Below are positions 19,905 to 31,290 of a DNA stretch of 64,000 nucleotides, piece after piece. The position numbers were made by a program, and so were the translations under genes. This DNA comes from Apium graveolens. Lineage: Eukaryota > Streptophyta > Magnoliopsida > Apiales > Apiaceae. The notes beneath the pieces are model-generated. The model did not search any database. It saw only the letters and a list, made by a program, of their open reading frames with translations, and had not been told where the DNA came from. Positions within the stretch are counted from its first letter, which is position 1. Every line of letters begins with the position of its first letter. The stretch covers positions 236,676,396-236,740,395 of the forward strand of contig NC_133656.1 in assembly GCF_009905375.1 (NCBI RefSeq), written 5' to 3'.

Positions 19905-20110
19905 TAAAAATGAATGGCCTTGACATGCCAACTACAAACAAACCAAACCAAACTAAACTTAAAAATGAATGGCCTTGACATGCCAACTATAAAAAAAACA
20001 AACCAAACCAAACTAAACTTAAAAATGAATGGCCTTGACATGCCAACTATAAACAAACCAAACCAAACCAAACCAAACTTAAAAAAAATGGCCTTGATAT
20101 GCCAACTACA
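19905..20110 (+). repeat. About 60-bp tandem repeat downstream of the PMD-ULP1 gene
   Basis: There are four units of roughly TTAAAAATGAATGGCCTTGA plus CATGCCAACTAYAAACAAACC and a run of AACCAAA. It gives a false open frame at 19914-20129. It lies in the 3' flank of the minus-strand gene. Confidence 0.85.
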
Positions 20111-20540
20111 AACAAATCAACTAAAATAAATACATCTAACCAACCAAAATAAATACAACCAATCTAAATAAAATACAACCGGGCAAAATATGTACAACTA
20201 ACTAAAGTAACTACAAGTCACTAATCAAATAACAAACTAGTGTCCCGCCTCTCTTTGTCGAATGCCCCACTCAGAAATGTGTCTAGCAACCCCTTTTGAT
20301 AACTCGTGCGCCATCCGATAGTGAAAAGTCTGTACATCAACTTTAGGGTTCCACACAGCTGATGGCAAGGAGATCCCGTTGAGCATAGCGTCCATGTACT
20401 TGGATACATACACACCACAATCATTGCCACCATCTTGCTTGGGTCGAGCATCAAGACCATGAACCCGGGTATATTTCAATGGAAATCGAGATGGATGCAA
20501 ATAATTGAGCATATATGGGATCAACTTTTCCTGCAAATAA

Positions 20541-20702
20541 CGGGAAATGAACCTAACAAGTCATTATTTAATTATTAATCTATTTAAAACTACTGGTAGG
20601 GAATTAAAGAATGATATTTCACGGGAAATGAACCTAACAAGTCATTATTTAATTATTAATCTATTTAAAACTACTGGTAGGGAATTAAAGAATAAATAGT
20701 TA
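20541..20702 (-). repeat. 81-bp tandem duplication in the last PMD-ULP1 intron
   Basis: CGGGAAATGAACCTAACAAG begins at 20541 and again at 20622, with near-identical sequence between. Related text (CTAGTTGTAGGGAATTAA...TTCACGGGAAAATAACC) also occurs in the introns at 21680-21750 and 22845-22915, and as an array in copy B at 31290-32165. Confidence 0.85.
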
Positions 20703-21819
20703 CCATAATGTAATACTGGAAGGGGTGAGCGATGTTCCCTGTTGTGTCTTTGTCGTCCCTAAGAGGATCAATGTTTAGCACTCTCATATTGTTGAGATTA
20801 ACAACAAACAAGAACCAATGAGAGCTATCACACGTGGGGAAAAATGCAAAGTCACAAAACTGAAGAGGCAAGCTACCCCCCTTGTTAGCATAATCTCTAA
20901 AGAACCTCTCCATTGATTTCTTGGCATCACCTTTTAGGGTACTCGGAGAAGCCTAGAATTACAAGTCAAAAGATAGGTTAACATTTATACAGCATAATTG
21001 ATATCTGTTTATAGAAAAGCAGGTTGGAGCATTGCTATTTGTTTAATAGAGTACCTTCAAGTTAGGACAAAACTCAAGTGCCATCGCCATGAAAAAGCTA
21101 GGAGCAATGAAATACCGCCTGGGCTTGAAACTTTCAGTTCTGGGAATTTTTTCCCATTTTTCCCAGAGTTCATCCTCTCTAAGTCTCAAGAGCTCACCAT
21201 AGGCATTGAGAACATCATCCTCCACCCAAAACTCTGGTCGCAAAGTTGTTACTTGGCTATGTGTAAGAGGATAAGTAATGCCCCGCTCACTGTGATCACG
21301 CCAAATGTAATCAACTTTTAAACTCCAGAAATGCCGATACAACCACCTCACTTTCCGATTTTTTAGTGGTCTTGTCATATCACCACGTCGCTCAGGACCA
21401 CCTCGTTTCGCCGCATCCTCCGCCAAATCTTCAATTGAGTCCATCTACAAAATAAACAAAAACACAATTAGCATATTTGGAACTAGTTAATCTAAGGCCA
21501 TTTACTTTAAAAAAGAGTTAAGAGTTATTACATCAAACATGTCTCACAGCTCACTAGGAACAGAAGACTCGCCTATGCCCAAATGTACATATGGAGTGAC
21601 AAGGGAGGAAAAGGCCTCTAAAGATTCTGGAGTAATAGGCATCTGCAATCCATAAATTAAGTACACATTTAACACTTAGTTTAATCCATTTATAACTAGT
21701 TGTAGGGAATTAATCCATTTTAATCCCATTTAGTTGACATAGTAGGGAACAAATAATACCTTTAGTGGAATAGGTTGAAATGTCATAGATCTGTGGAATG
21801 GTGTTGGAGTAGTATAATC

Positions 21820-22310
21820 AACCTGCAATTGGAAGCCGATACATAAACATATTCAACACCCGAAGCTAAAATATTTTAGGTGCATAGAATGACAATATTT
21901 GTTAAATATTTGTACCTGAGGGGGAATGGATACAGGTGTCGGATGAGTGGTGGGTGGATCATCAGCAGGAGATTGAACCTCAACCTGCAATTTGAAGCCG
22001 ATACATAAACATATTCAACACTCGAAGCTAAAAATGTGTAAGTGCATAGGAGGACAATATTTGTCAAAGATTTGTACCTGAGAGGCAATGGATACAGGTG
22101 TAGGAGCAGTGGCGGGTGGAACATCACCAGTAGACTGAACCTCAACCTGCAATTACAAGCCAATACATAAACATTATTCAACACAGGAAGCTGTAAATAT
22201 GTAAGTGCACAGGAGGACAATATTTATAAAATATTTGTACCTTAGGGGAAATAGATACATGTGTAGGAGCATGGGTGGCTGGAATATCACCAGTAGACTG
22301 AACCTCCTGC
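21820..22310 (-). repeat. Tandemly duplicated exon-intron unit (about 163 bp, three to four copies) in the PMD-ULP1 gene
   Basis: Exons 21984-21916, 22146-22078 and 22306-22241 encode similar 22-23-residue peptides of the form (V)EVQSTGDVPPATAPTPVSI. Each is flanked by near-identical intron sequence (GCCRATACATAAACATATTCAACA). Donor-to-donor spacing is about 163 bases. Each exon is phase 0-0, so any number can be added or skipped without changing frame. The result is a Pro/Thr/Ser-rich linker between the PMD and protease domains. Confidence 0.85.
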
Positions 22311-25300
22311 AATTACAGCTGATACAGACATATTAATTGAAGTTCTACGATGCATGAAATGAAAGCTTTTGCTAGAAATTTATACCTCACGTGGACGTTT
22401 AGGGGGGACAAGTACTGCGGTATCCTCCTCAGGACCACCAGTCTCATCCTGCCATTAATGTAAATTAAAGACACACAGGTCATTTACATATTCAATAGAC
22501 GAAATTAAAAAGATCACAAGTTCATGAATGATAGTTATTAGTACCTCACGAGGACGCTTCTGAGAGATAGGGGGCGCTGTCTGTTGCGAGCTACTAGGAG
22601 TTGTATCATGAATGTCTACCTCACGTGCATCTCCAGCAGGAGGCTGACGCTCAACAAGAGGCTGCTGAATATCTTTCGGTCTGATGAAAGCGGGCCTACT
22701 GTATCCAAGACCCTTCCACTCAGTCATTACCCGATCATAATGTGCGAGAAAATCGGGAATGACATCATAGAACCAGCTAGGAGGGCCGCGCATGTGGATC
22801 ATGTATGTCATTTTCATAGCACTCTCTAACTACAAATAAATAACGATAATCCATTTTACAAGTAGTTGTAGGGAATTAACGATAATTCACGGGAAAATAA
22901 CCTTAATAGTTGTAGGAAAACAGGTAAAGACTACAATTGGAAACAAGTGAAGAATACCATACCGCATCACCCATCATCTGCTGAGGGTACCAGTCACGGG
23001 GCTGTATGATATCGCCCTCAGGGGGTACACAACGAGCGATCCTCATCTTACTTACCCGTCTATACCACTGCATATACTCGGCGAGAGATACAAACCCGCC
23101 CTCAACAATCTCCGGCCCGCCCGTAGCCACATAACTCTCCCACTCGGCAACATACTGCTGATGCATAGCAAGACGGTGAGGCCGCTGAAAAGAAGACTGT
23201 CTCTCCAACCTCAGAACAGCGTGGTCAAACGGATCATCCGGTATATGCTGGCACATCCCAGACTGTCTCAGTACCCTATCAGAATACTGGTACTCAATAA
23301 AAATCAAATGCTACCAGCGGGATACGACCAAGAGCCATATGATGGCACACCGGGAAATGAGTAGCATCAACATCATCAGGATCAGCCTCTCTCTCGTAAA
23401 GTCTGGCATACGGCTGCCATGTCACCCAGTGTAGCTGTAAACTGTCCAAATCACCCCGGTAGTTACGTGTATGGTGGTGGGGGTTTATTCTACTAACCTT
23501 CACTGGCTCGGCCCACGCGCACGCCCTCGGCCACCGAATCTCCTGCTGAGGCGCAATCTCCGGCCTCCCGGGTGCCAATCTCTCGTAAGCCCACAACATC
23601 AATAGCAGACTACACCCTTAAAGGTGCGAACAGACCTATCAGCCGACAAAGTCAGTGATCTGTACAAGTGTGCCAAAACAGCTGCACCCCATGCATAATC
23701 ACGAATCTCCGACTCCTCCATCAGCAACTGCATATACCGGGGATGCACCACGTCCCGCGAAGATGTAGGGAAAAGTACGCCTCCAATAATAAATAACATA
23801 TAGGCCCGTGTATGCACTCTGCACTGTACCTCAATCTAAGCAGCATCCATATCTCTGGTATCAGCTCTCGCCCCGTACCGGTTCCTCAGCTGGTTAAAAT
23901 GCAGCTCATCCTTATAGAACTCCTTGCGCTCCTGCTCTGACATAGACGGATCCTCCCTGTTCTTCATGAACTACGCCTTCGGGTGCTCAAGCTCGCCCTG
24001 GGTGAGAGGACGGCCAGTAACCGGTAATCCCAGAATCATATAAACATCCTCCAAAGTAATAGTCATCTCCCCACACGGCAGATGGAATGTGTTAGTCTCT
24101 GGCCTCCACCTCTCAATCAAGGTCGTAATGAGTCTGATGTCATTCTGCCGAACCACCCGGGGGTTGCCGAACGCCCCAAAACCATATGCATCCAACAGAG
24201 CCTGCTGATCTGGAAGTATATGCCACTCACCCATCCTCGCTGTCAGCTGTCTAACATCTACGGTATTCCTGTCCCCGCCCTCCCAGATCAGACTGCTAAT
24301 ATGGCGGTCCTGCATAGTCAGCAAGGATCGATCAAGAGGTCCACACTCCATGTCCATAGTATCTGCAATATTTTAAACCAAAAAGCCCATCAGTACAACT
24401 CCAAACAAACAGTAATTAAGAAAAAGAAAACAAACAAATGCGTGAAAATATCATCTCAACACAATCAAATTATTACAACACATGTTTTCTAAATTTTTAA
24501 GTGTATTACTTTGCACGTAAATTCACATAAAAATTAACAAAAACTACTGTATATTTTCCATTTTTATTCGAATTATTCACTCAACAACAAGTGCAAACAA
24601 TCCGGAGTTCGTCCCTCATTTAATCAGAAACATATATACTAATATGTCATCTATCAATTTATTTGTGTTTCAGAGAGTTCTTAGCCGTTGAATAGAAACA
24701 AATATACACGAACTATAACTTGAAAAACGACCTTAGCTTCTCAACCTAATTTTATACGCCACCATAAAACTTGCAAGTACAGATATGGAAGCAATTACAC
24801 AACATATGTTTGCATAACACAAAAGATGTGAGATTTTAAGTTATATTTTAGAAGATACAATTGATTAAAGGGAACGACTAATAGCATTCAGTTAGAAGCA
24901 GCCTAGCTACTAAGAGATACAAAAAATTAGAACACAGTGATGCAGACTATGTTCATAGGGTTCGGCTATCATTTGAACTCCAACACATAAGCTTTTTCTT
25001 ACAGATCCATAACTCTTCTACAAAAACTTATCAAGCATTTCATCAACAAAAACTTTCTTTACATCACGGATTCATAACTCTTCTACAAACAGAACAACAT
25101 CATAAAGATCCCAAGTACAATCATATAACTGTCTTAATAGTCAATTTATCAAGCTCCTTACTGTTAATTTCTTTCATAAATCATAGCCAAAGTAGTATTC
25201 ATAAATCATAGTCAATTTATCAAGCTCCTTACTGTAGTATTCTTTCATAAATCATATATATAAGTTAAGATTCTCTATCTTGATATTCTGTGTACTAGTC

Positions 25301-26021
25301 TTCTTCTTCTTGTTCTGTTTTATTTACTACTTTCCCTTCAATTTCTTACCAACTATTCCCACCTTACCATTAGTTGTAATAAAATGCATATTATCCGTTT
25401 GTGTCCAAAGTAGTATACATAAAATTTCACATTTTACGTGGTATTCTTCTTAGTTACTCCCTCTGTCCCTCCCTTCGTCGATCCCGACCAAATTCAAAGA
25501 ATCCGACGAACAAAGTCCGGCCAACAGTCGAATCGCCTCAATTCTAAACCAAACTTCATGATTTTGATATCAAAATGATGTTCAGAAGGAGTACAATCTA
25601 TTTACATGATCCTAATCAACCACAACAATCCGTATAACTCAAGAAATCGAAAATAAAAAATCAAAAACCCGAGAACTCGGGTTCATCGATTTAGCATACC
25701 AAAAATTACGAAAAATACATAAATAGCATCCTCAGATCATCTTAATGCTTATTCTAACAACTAAATCATTCAACAATCCACAGAAATCAAACCCCCAATT
25801 ATATCCCTAACGGTTAAAAACAAACATATTTCGGAAAATTACCTCAAGAATGTATGAGCGAGAGAGAGAGAAAGAGAACAAAGCTGCTTGATTAAGGAAG
25901 ATATCAGGAGCTGTTTGATTTCGCTGAAATCGCTTTTGATCGCCGGTGTTTTGTGTTTGTTTCTGGGTTGGGGCGGGTATAATGGTAGTTTTCGCATGTG
26001 TATGTGTTCAAAAGACGACTA

Positions 26022-26061
26022 CCGCAATGCTTCATTGCGCTACCGCAATGATTCATTGCGG
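26022..26061. promoter_or_regulatory. CGCAATG palindromes upstream of the PMD-ULP1 promoter
   Basis: Two palindromes lie back to back, at 26022-26039 (CCGCAATGCTTCATTGCG) and 26043-26061 (CCGCAATGATTCATTGCGG). They sit 40-85 bases upstream of a weak minus-strand TATA (ATTATAC near 25980) and the likely 5' UTR start. The central three bases differ (CTT, ATT) while the arms are kept. Confidence 0.6.
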
Positions 26062-26197
26062 TAGTAGGTTTATGTTTATTTAAAATTCGAATTAATATTT
26101 AATATTATTAATATTTTCAAATATTCAAATATTTTAATTTATTACTAAAAATATTGAATAATTAAAATTTTTAAATATCAAAATATTTTCCTTTATT

Positions 26198-26745
26198 ATT
26201 TTAATATATATTATTAAATATTTAAATATATTAATTTCATTTTAATGTTTCAATACTTTTAAAATATTGAATATTAAATATAATATTTAATATTATTATA
26301 AAATATTTTATAATATTTTTTAAATATTATATTTTTGATCAGAAATATTAAGAATAATATCTTATTAAATTAATATTTATGTAGTTAAAAAAGCATTGAT
26401 AAATGAATTAACATAGGAAAAGAGTAAAAAAGGGAATGGAGTATGTGGGCCACTCCCGCAATGTTTCATTATTTTAATATATATTATTAAATATTTAAAT
26501 ATATTAATTTCATTTTAATGTTTCAATACTTTTAAAATATTGAATATTAAATATTAAATATAATATTTAATATTATTATAAAATATTTTATAATATTTTT
26601 TAAATATTATATTTTTAATCAGAAATATTAAGAATAATATCTTATTAAATTAATATTTATGTAGTTAAAAAAGCATTGATAAATGAATTAACATAGGAAA
26701 AGGGTAAAAAAGGGAATGGAGTATGTGGGCCACTCCCGCAATGTT
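26198..26745. repeat. 273-bp tandem duplication in the AT-rich right part of MULE A
   Basis: ATTTTAATATATATTATTAA occurs at 26198 and 26471, and the two following 270 bases are almost identical, including GGGAATGGAGTATGTGGGCC and CCCGCAATGTTTCATT. Copy B has one unit only (about 32440-32700). Confidence 0.9.
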
Positions 26746-26776
26746 TCATTGCGCCCTCGCAATGAAACATAGCGGC
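26735..26776. repeat. Right subterminal CGCAATG palindromes, copy A
   Basis: CCCGCAATGTTTCATTGCGC at 26734-26753 is followed by CTCGCAATGAAACATAGCGG at 26756-26775. They lie about 100 bases inside the right end, mirroring the left cluster. Confidence 0.8.
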
Positions 26777-26868
26777 AATAGCGGATCCTAGCCATTCGTT
26801 TTTTACTTCAATGGTCCTGATTTGTTGGTTGGATAGGGTCCTTATCCAACTATGGCTGTGGATAGGGA

Positions 26869-26871
<3 letters not shown>

Positions 26872-26923
<52 letters not shown>
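26872..26923. repeat. (TA)n microsatellite between MULE copies A and B
   Basis: About 50 bases of AT/TA dinucleotides with one C interruption separate the right end of A from the left end of B. A (TA)n tract also abuts the left end of A. Confidence 0.9.
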
Positions 26924-26924
<1 letters not shown>

Positions 26925-26974
26925 AGGTCCAATCAGGAGCCAACGTGGGTTGGGCGGGAGTGGCAGCCAACCCA

Positions 26975-27092
26975 GCGCAATGTTTCATTGCGGCAGGAGA
27001 CAATGTTCCAATGCGGGCCTGGACCACCGCAATGAAACATTGCGGCAGGTGGCCCATGCACAGGGAACATTGCGGCGCAATGTTTCATTTTT
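26975..27092. repeat. Left subterminal CGCAATG palindrome cluster, copy B
   Basis: GCGCAATGTTTCATTGCGGC at 26974-26993, ACCGCAATGAAACATTGCGG at about 27026-27045, and half-sites near 27000 and 27068-27092 occupy the same positions relative to the end as in copy A. Confidence 0.85.
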
Positions 27093-28451
27093 GGGCCGGT
27101 CCACAGATTTTAATGCCCCAACTGCCACTCTCTTTAGCTTTTAATGCCCCTTTTAGCTTTAAATGCCACTTTTTTTATAATTAAATATAACTTACTATTT
27201 TAAATAGCTAATATTAATATTCCACTTAATTTTTTTAATAATATGTAATAATTATTAATATTCAATATTAATATATAGCTTAATTACTTTATTCAAAAAT
27301 AATATTAATATTTTTTAATAAGAAATATTAATATTATTTATTAAAAATATAAAAATAATATTAATATTCAACAGTAATTAATTTTTTAAAATATGTTAAC
27401 ATTAAAATATAAGTAAAAGTAATATTTTAAAATATTATAATATAGCTCATTTACTTTATTAATATTAATAACTGTTTAATACTTTAAATTATTCTTTTTA
27501 TTTTATTTTTTCTGTAGTTTTCAAATATTAAATATTAATAATAATATTAAATATGAATATCTTAAGGTGTTAATATTAAATAGTAATTTAATATTAATTT
27601 ATACTGACCATATAATAATTCAATATAATTATATAAAATATGAATATTTTAAAATATGAATATTAAATTCTAGTTTGGTAAGATATTTATATTTAATATT
27701 ATTATTAATATTTAATATTTGAAAACTACAGAAAAAAATAATTTAAATTATTAAATAGTTATTAATATTAATAAATTCATACTAAAATATATTAATATAA
27801 TTTTAATATTATTTATATATTTTAATGTTGTGTGAAAAAGCGGTGTCTTTAATATGTATTATTATCATAATTTTTTGATATGATTATATTTTAACATCCG
27901 TATAGTTGGATCATCAAAATTTGTATTACTATTGTGGCAAATATTCACAAGATTATGTAAAATAGTTATATTTTTTTAATTAAGTTACTCTTGTGAACAT
28001 TTAAATTTTGAAATTAAAATTTCACATATTAAAAGAAATATAAAAAGTCTTGAAACTATTTTTCAATATTTTTTTGGATAAATTTTCTAATTTTAAAGAA
28101 ATAAAACAAATATGTTTTCCATTACTAATATAAAGGATGAAATTTAAAAAATATTGTAATTTTTTGATATGATTAGAATAATTATATTTTAACATCCGTA
28201 TAATTTGATATTTGAAATTAATATTTTATAACTTATATGTCAAGAAATATCCTGTGACACAACTATTGTGCCAAATATTCACAAAACTATATAAAATAGT
28301 TGCATATTATAATTAAGTTATCTTATAAACATTTATATTTTAAAATTAAAATTTAACATATTAAATGAAATATAATAAGTCTAGAAACTATTTTTTAATA
28401 TTTTTTTGAATAATTTTCTAATTTTAAAGAAAAAAAACAAAAAAAACCCCA

Positions 28452-28618
28452 CCGCAATGAGTCATTGCGGGGTGAAGTATCCACCGCAATGAAACATTGT
28501 GGGGGTGTGTTGTACATTTTTTTTAAAACTATAAATACTTACGGTTGTTGGCTTGGGGGAGGGTGTACAGTTATGCACTGCCGCAATGTTTCATTGCGGC
28601 CCCCACAATGAAACAATG
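28452..28618. promoter_or_regulatory. TATA box and CGCAATG palindromes at the transposase promoter, copy B
   Basis: Palindromes occur at 28452-28470 (centre AGT), 28483-28501, 28581-28599 and a decayed one at about 28603-28618. A TATA box (CTATAAATAC, about 28529-28538) is intact here, unlike copy A. The layout of two palindromes upstream and two downstream of TATA is the same in both copies. Confidence 0.6.
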
Positions 28619-28749
28619 TTGTAGTGCAGTAAATGCACACACCTACCTTAATTTGTCTATATTTTAGATCTTATACTGCTGTTTTTACTGCTGCTTAACA
28701 TTCTACTCAAATTTGTTCTTCTGAAAATCAAGGATAGTATTCAAAATTC

Positions 28750-30750
28750 ATGGCTTCTTATTTATTTGATTATTCAAGTTCATCTAGTGATCATAACGAT
28801 TTTAATTATGTTACCCCCCCCCCACAAAAAAGAGGGTTTATCGTAAAGTTTTTAATGATGATGAAGTAATAGATGTTGATAGTATTGAAGATAAAGTTAA
28901 TGATCCGGGGAAGGGAAAAACACATGTTTTAATAGATACTGATGATGATGTTGGTTTCGGTTGGAAGAATCACGATGTTCACGGTGATTCTGATGATAGT
29001 AATGATTCTTTTAATGGCGATGATGATGATAAAATTAATGATGAAACTTTTATTGGAAATATGGATGATGTAGTTCCTTGTGTTGGTATGATATTTGATT
29101 CGTTGGATAAAGCGGAAAGTTTTTATCGAGGTTATGGTCGAAGTATAGGGTGCGAGATAATTATTCGAAGTAGTCATAGGCATTCAAGAAATGGTGGTAT
29201 ATCGTCATGTTTGTATATATGTCGAAAGGGTGGAAGATTGGGCCCAAAACCCTTGGAAGTTGAAGATAGGGTTAAAGGGAAACGACCTCGAGATGTCATT
29301 CCTCGAACTTGTTATCGTGCTCGTATGTGTGTTGCTCACAAAGTAAGCTCAAACAAATAGGAAGTAACCAAGGTTAACCTAGAGCACAATCATGCTATGG
29401 GTACATCGGATAAGGTACAATTCATGCAAAGATCACGCAACATAGATCTGTTTACCCGATCTTTGATTGAGTTATTCAACAAATCGGGTATCGAGACCCC
29501 GAAAGTGATGAATTTACTTAGTGAGACTTGTGGTGGTATTGAAAAAGTTGATTTTTACGCTCAAGACGTACGAAATATAATACGTGACATTCGTAGACGG
29601 GTTTTTGATTCCGGTGATGCGGAGTGTGGATTGGTTTTGTTACGAGAATTACAAAAACAAAGTGATGGAAATTTTTTCTACCGAGTGGATGTGGATGAGG
29701 AGAATCGGGTTAGGGGTTTGGTGTGGGTTGATCCTCGTTCGCTTAACGCGTACAAGAATTTTGGAGATGTGGTAACTTTCGACTCGACATATCGGACTAA
29801 TAGGTATGACATGCCTTTTATTCCAATTACGGGAGTGAATCACCATTACCACAATATTTTGTTTGGATTTGTACTTGTAAGGGACGAGAAAGAGACTTCT
29901 TATAGATGGGTTTTGAAGACTTGGTTGGAAGCGGTCGATAACAAGCCACTTATTACCATTATTACGGATCAAGACATCGCTTTAAGTAATGTCATTGCCG
30001 AGGTTATGCCTAACACCAACCATACATATTGTACGCGGCATATTAGTAGCAAGTTTCCCGAGAAACTATCTACTTTGTATACTCAATACTCGGAGTTCAA
30101 GACGGATTTTAATGCATGTATCTACAAGTCATTGTCACCAACGGAATTTGAAGATAGGTGAGAGGATTTGAAAGAGAAATATGATCTTGAAAATCATAAT
30201 TGGCTAAATGATATGTATGCAATTAGACGATAATGGGTTTTTGCTTTCACGAAACAACATTTTGCCACCGGTAAGACTACCACCTCAAGGAGCGAGTCTA
30301 TGAATTCATTTTTTGATGAGTATGTGAAAGCGTCGATCAGTTTGAAAGAATTCATTGAGAATTCACAAAAAGTTTTGGAGTCACAATATTTACGGGAGGT
30401 TCAAGCCGATTTTGACACCGAGTACAAGGAAAGGAGACTATTCTCTAACTCGTCAATGGAAATACATGCCTCCAAGATATACACAAAAGAGATGTTTAAG
30501 CGATTTCAAAAAGAGCTTCAAAAAAGTCAATCTTTTGTTGTGAAAAGCATGAAAGGTTGTGGAGATTATCTTTCAAAGATGTATTTGGTAGAAAATTCCA
30601 CCTTGCCGGAGATTTATAAAAGGAATTTTTTCTTGAGGGTTTCCATCGACGGGAGTTATTCTTGTACATGTAAAAAATTTGAACATTCTGGGATGATTTG
30701 TAGACACATGATCCGTTACCTTAACAAGAATCAAAAGACGATGATTCCGC
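28750..30750 (+). pseudogene. FAR1-like MULE transposase, truncated and broken (copy B)
   Basis: It starts with the same ATGGCTTCTTATTTATTTGA as copy A. A C-run near 28813-28822 is longer than in A and shifts the frame. There are stops at 29358 (TAG for Trp), 30159 (TGA for Trp) and about 30231 (TAA for Glu). The FAR1 domain, the DDE-type core (FDSTYRTN, ITDQDIALS, SESMNSFF) and the SWIM finger (CTCKKFEHSGMICRHM) are recognisable. The sequence ends at KTMIPP, where a deletion joins it to PMD-ULP1 exon sequence in the opposite sense. It keeps the ancestral codons at the two positions that are stops in copy A. Confidence 0.9.
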
Positions 30751-31290
30751 CAGTAGACGGAACCTCCTGCAATTACAGCCGACACAGACATATTAATTGA
30801 AGTTCTATGATGCATGAAATGAAAGCTTTTGTTAGAAATTTATACCTCACGTGGACGTTTAGGGGGGACAAGTACTGCGGTATCCTCCTCAGGACCACCA
30901 CTCTCATCCTGCCATTAATGTAAATTAAAGACACACAAGTCATTTACATATTCAATAGACGAAATTTAAAAGATCACAAGTTCGTGAATGATAGTCATTA
31001 GTACCTCACGAGGACGCTTCTGAGAGATAGGGGGCGCTCTCTGTTGCGAGGTACTAGGAGCTGTATCATGAATGTCTACCTTACGTGCATCTCCAACAGG
31101 AGGCTGACGCTCAACAGGAGGCTGCTGAATATCTTTCGATCTGACGAAAGCGGGCCTACTGTATCCAAGACCCTTCCACTCAGTCATTACCCGATCATAA
31201 TGTGAGAGAAAATCGGGAATGACATCATAGAACCAGCTAGGAGGGCCGCGCATGTGGATCATGTATGTCATCTTTATAACACTCTCTAAC
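30751..31290 (-). pseudogene. Fragment of the PMD-ULP1 gene (copy B)
   Basis: The minus strand carries the counterparts of copy A exons 22829-22545 (YMIHMRGPPSWFYDVIPDFL...) and 22448-22386 (PPKRPRE), and the edge of the duplicated small exon. The mobile domain and protease exons are deleted. The fragment joins the transposase at a shared CCAG. Confidence 0.85.

Larger units (their letters stand above)
20237..25960 (-). pseudogene. PMD-ULP1 fusion gene of the MULE (plant mobile domain plus C48 protease), broken
   Basis: Minus-strand exons: 5' UTR about 25960-25843; then 24362-22963 (ATG at 24357), 22829-22545, 22448-22386, 22306-22241, 22146-22078, 21984-21916, 21822-21760, 21642-21532, 21444-21055, 20952-20704 and 20530-20237. 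Every coding junction is phase 0. The first coding exon holds a plant mobile domain (LITTLIERWRPETNTFHLPCGEMTITLEDV...ILGLPVTG, then MLWAYERLAPGRP). The last exons hold a ULP1/C48 protease with His in SSHWFLFVVN, Asp in LNIDPLRDD, and Gln/Cys in KQDGGNDCGVYVSKY, so the catalytic set is present. ULP1 proteases cut SUMO from proteins; PMD proteins of the MAIN/MAIL type act in gene silencing. Damage: TAG at about 23968, TAG at about 23838, a frameshift near 23605 compensated near 23295, and TGA in PSEL-stop-DMFD (about 21550). The substrate and any role in transposition are unknown. Confidence 0.85.
15199..26871 (+). mobile_element. MULE copy A: 11.7-kb Mutator-like element with FAR1-type transposase and PMD-ULP1 gene
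   Basis: The limits come from comparison with copy B and from the interrupted repeat on either side. The left end is ATAAGGAAATAATCAGGAGCC; the right end is CCTGATTTGTTGGTTGGATAGGG...CTTATCC. Read inward, both share ATAAGGA and AATCAGGA, so they look like short decayed terminal inverted repeats. Contents in order: subterminal CGCAATG palindromes, a small Lys-rich ORF, a FAR1-like transposase (+), a large inverted repeat, a convergent PMD-ULP1 gene (-), an AT-rich tail with a 273-bp tandem duplication, and terminal palindromes. MULEs carrying ULP1-like proteases (Kaonashi, CUMULE) or PMD genes are known in plants. The element is decayed: both main genes carry stop codons. Confidence 0.85.

Noticed and set aside
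19914..20129. 71-codon frame with NGLDMPTI repeats
   Set aside because: Encoded by a 60-bp tandem repeat in the 3' flank of the PMD-ULP1 gene; no start context or family.
26811..27184. Overlapping frames with YIYIYI runs
   Set aside because: They cross the (TA)n tract and the subterminal palindromes; the repeats keep the frames open by chance.
15243..28618. Regularly spaced short palindromic repeats considered as a CRISPR array
   Set aside because: Copies are irregularly placed, spacers are not uniform, and the DNA is eukaryotic; they track the ends and promoters of a transposon.
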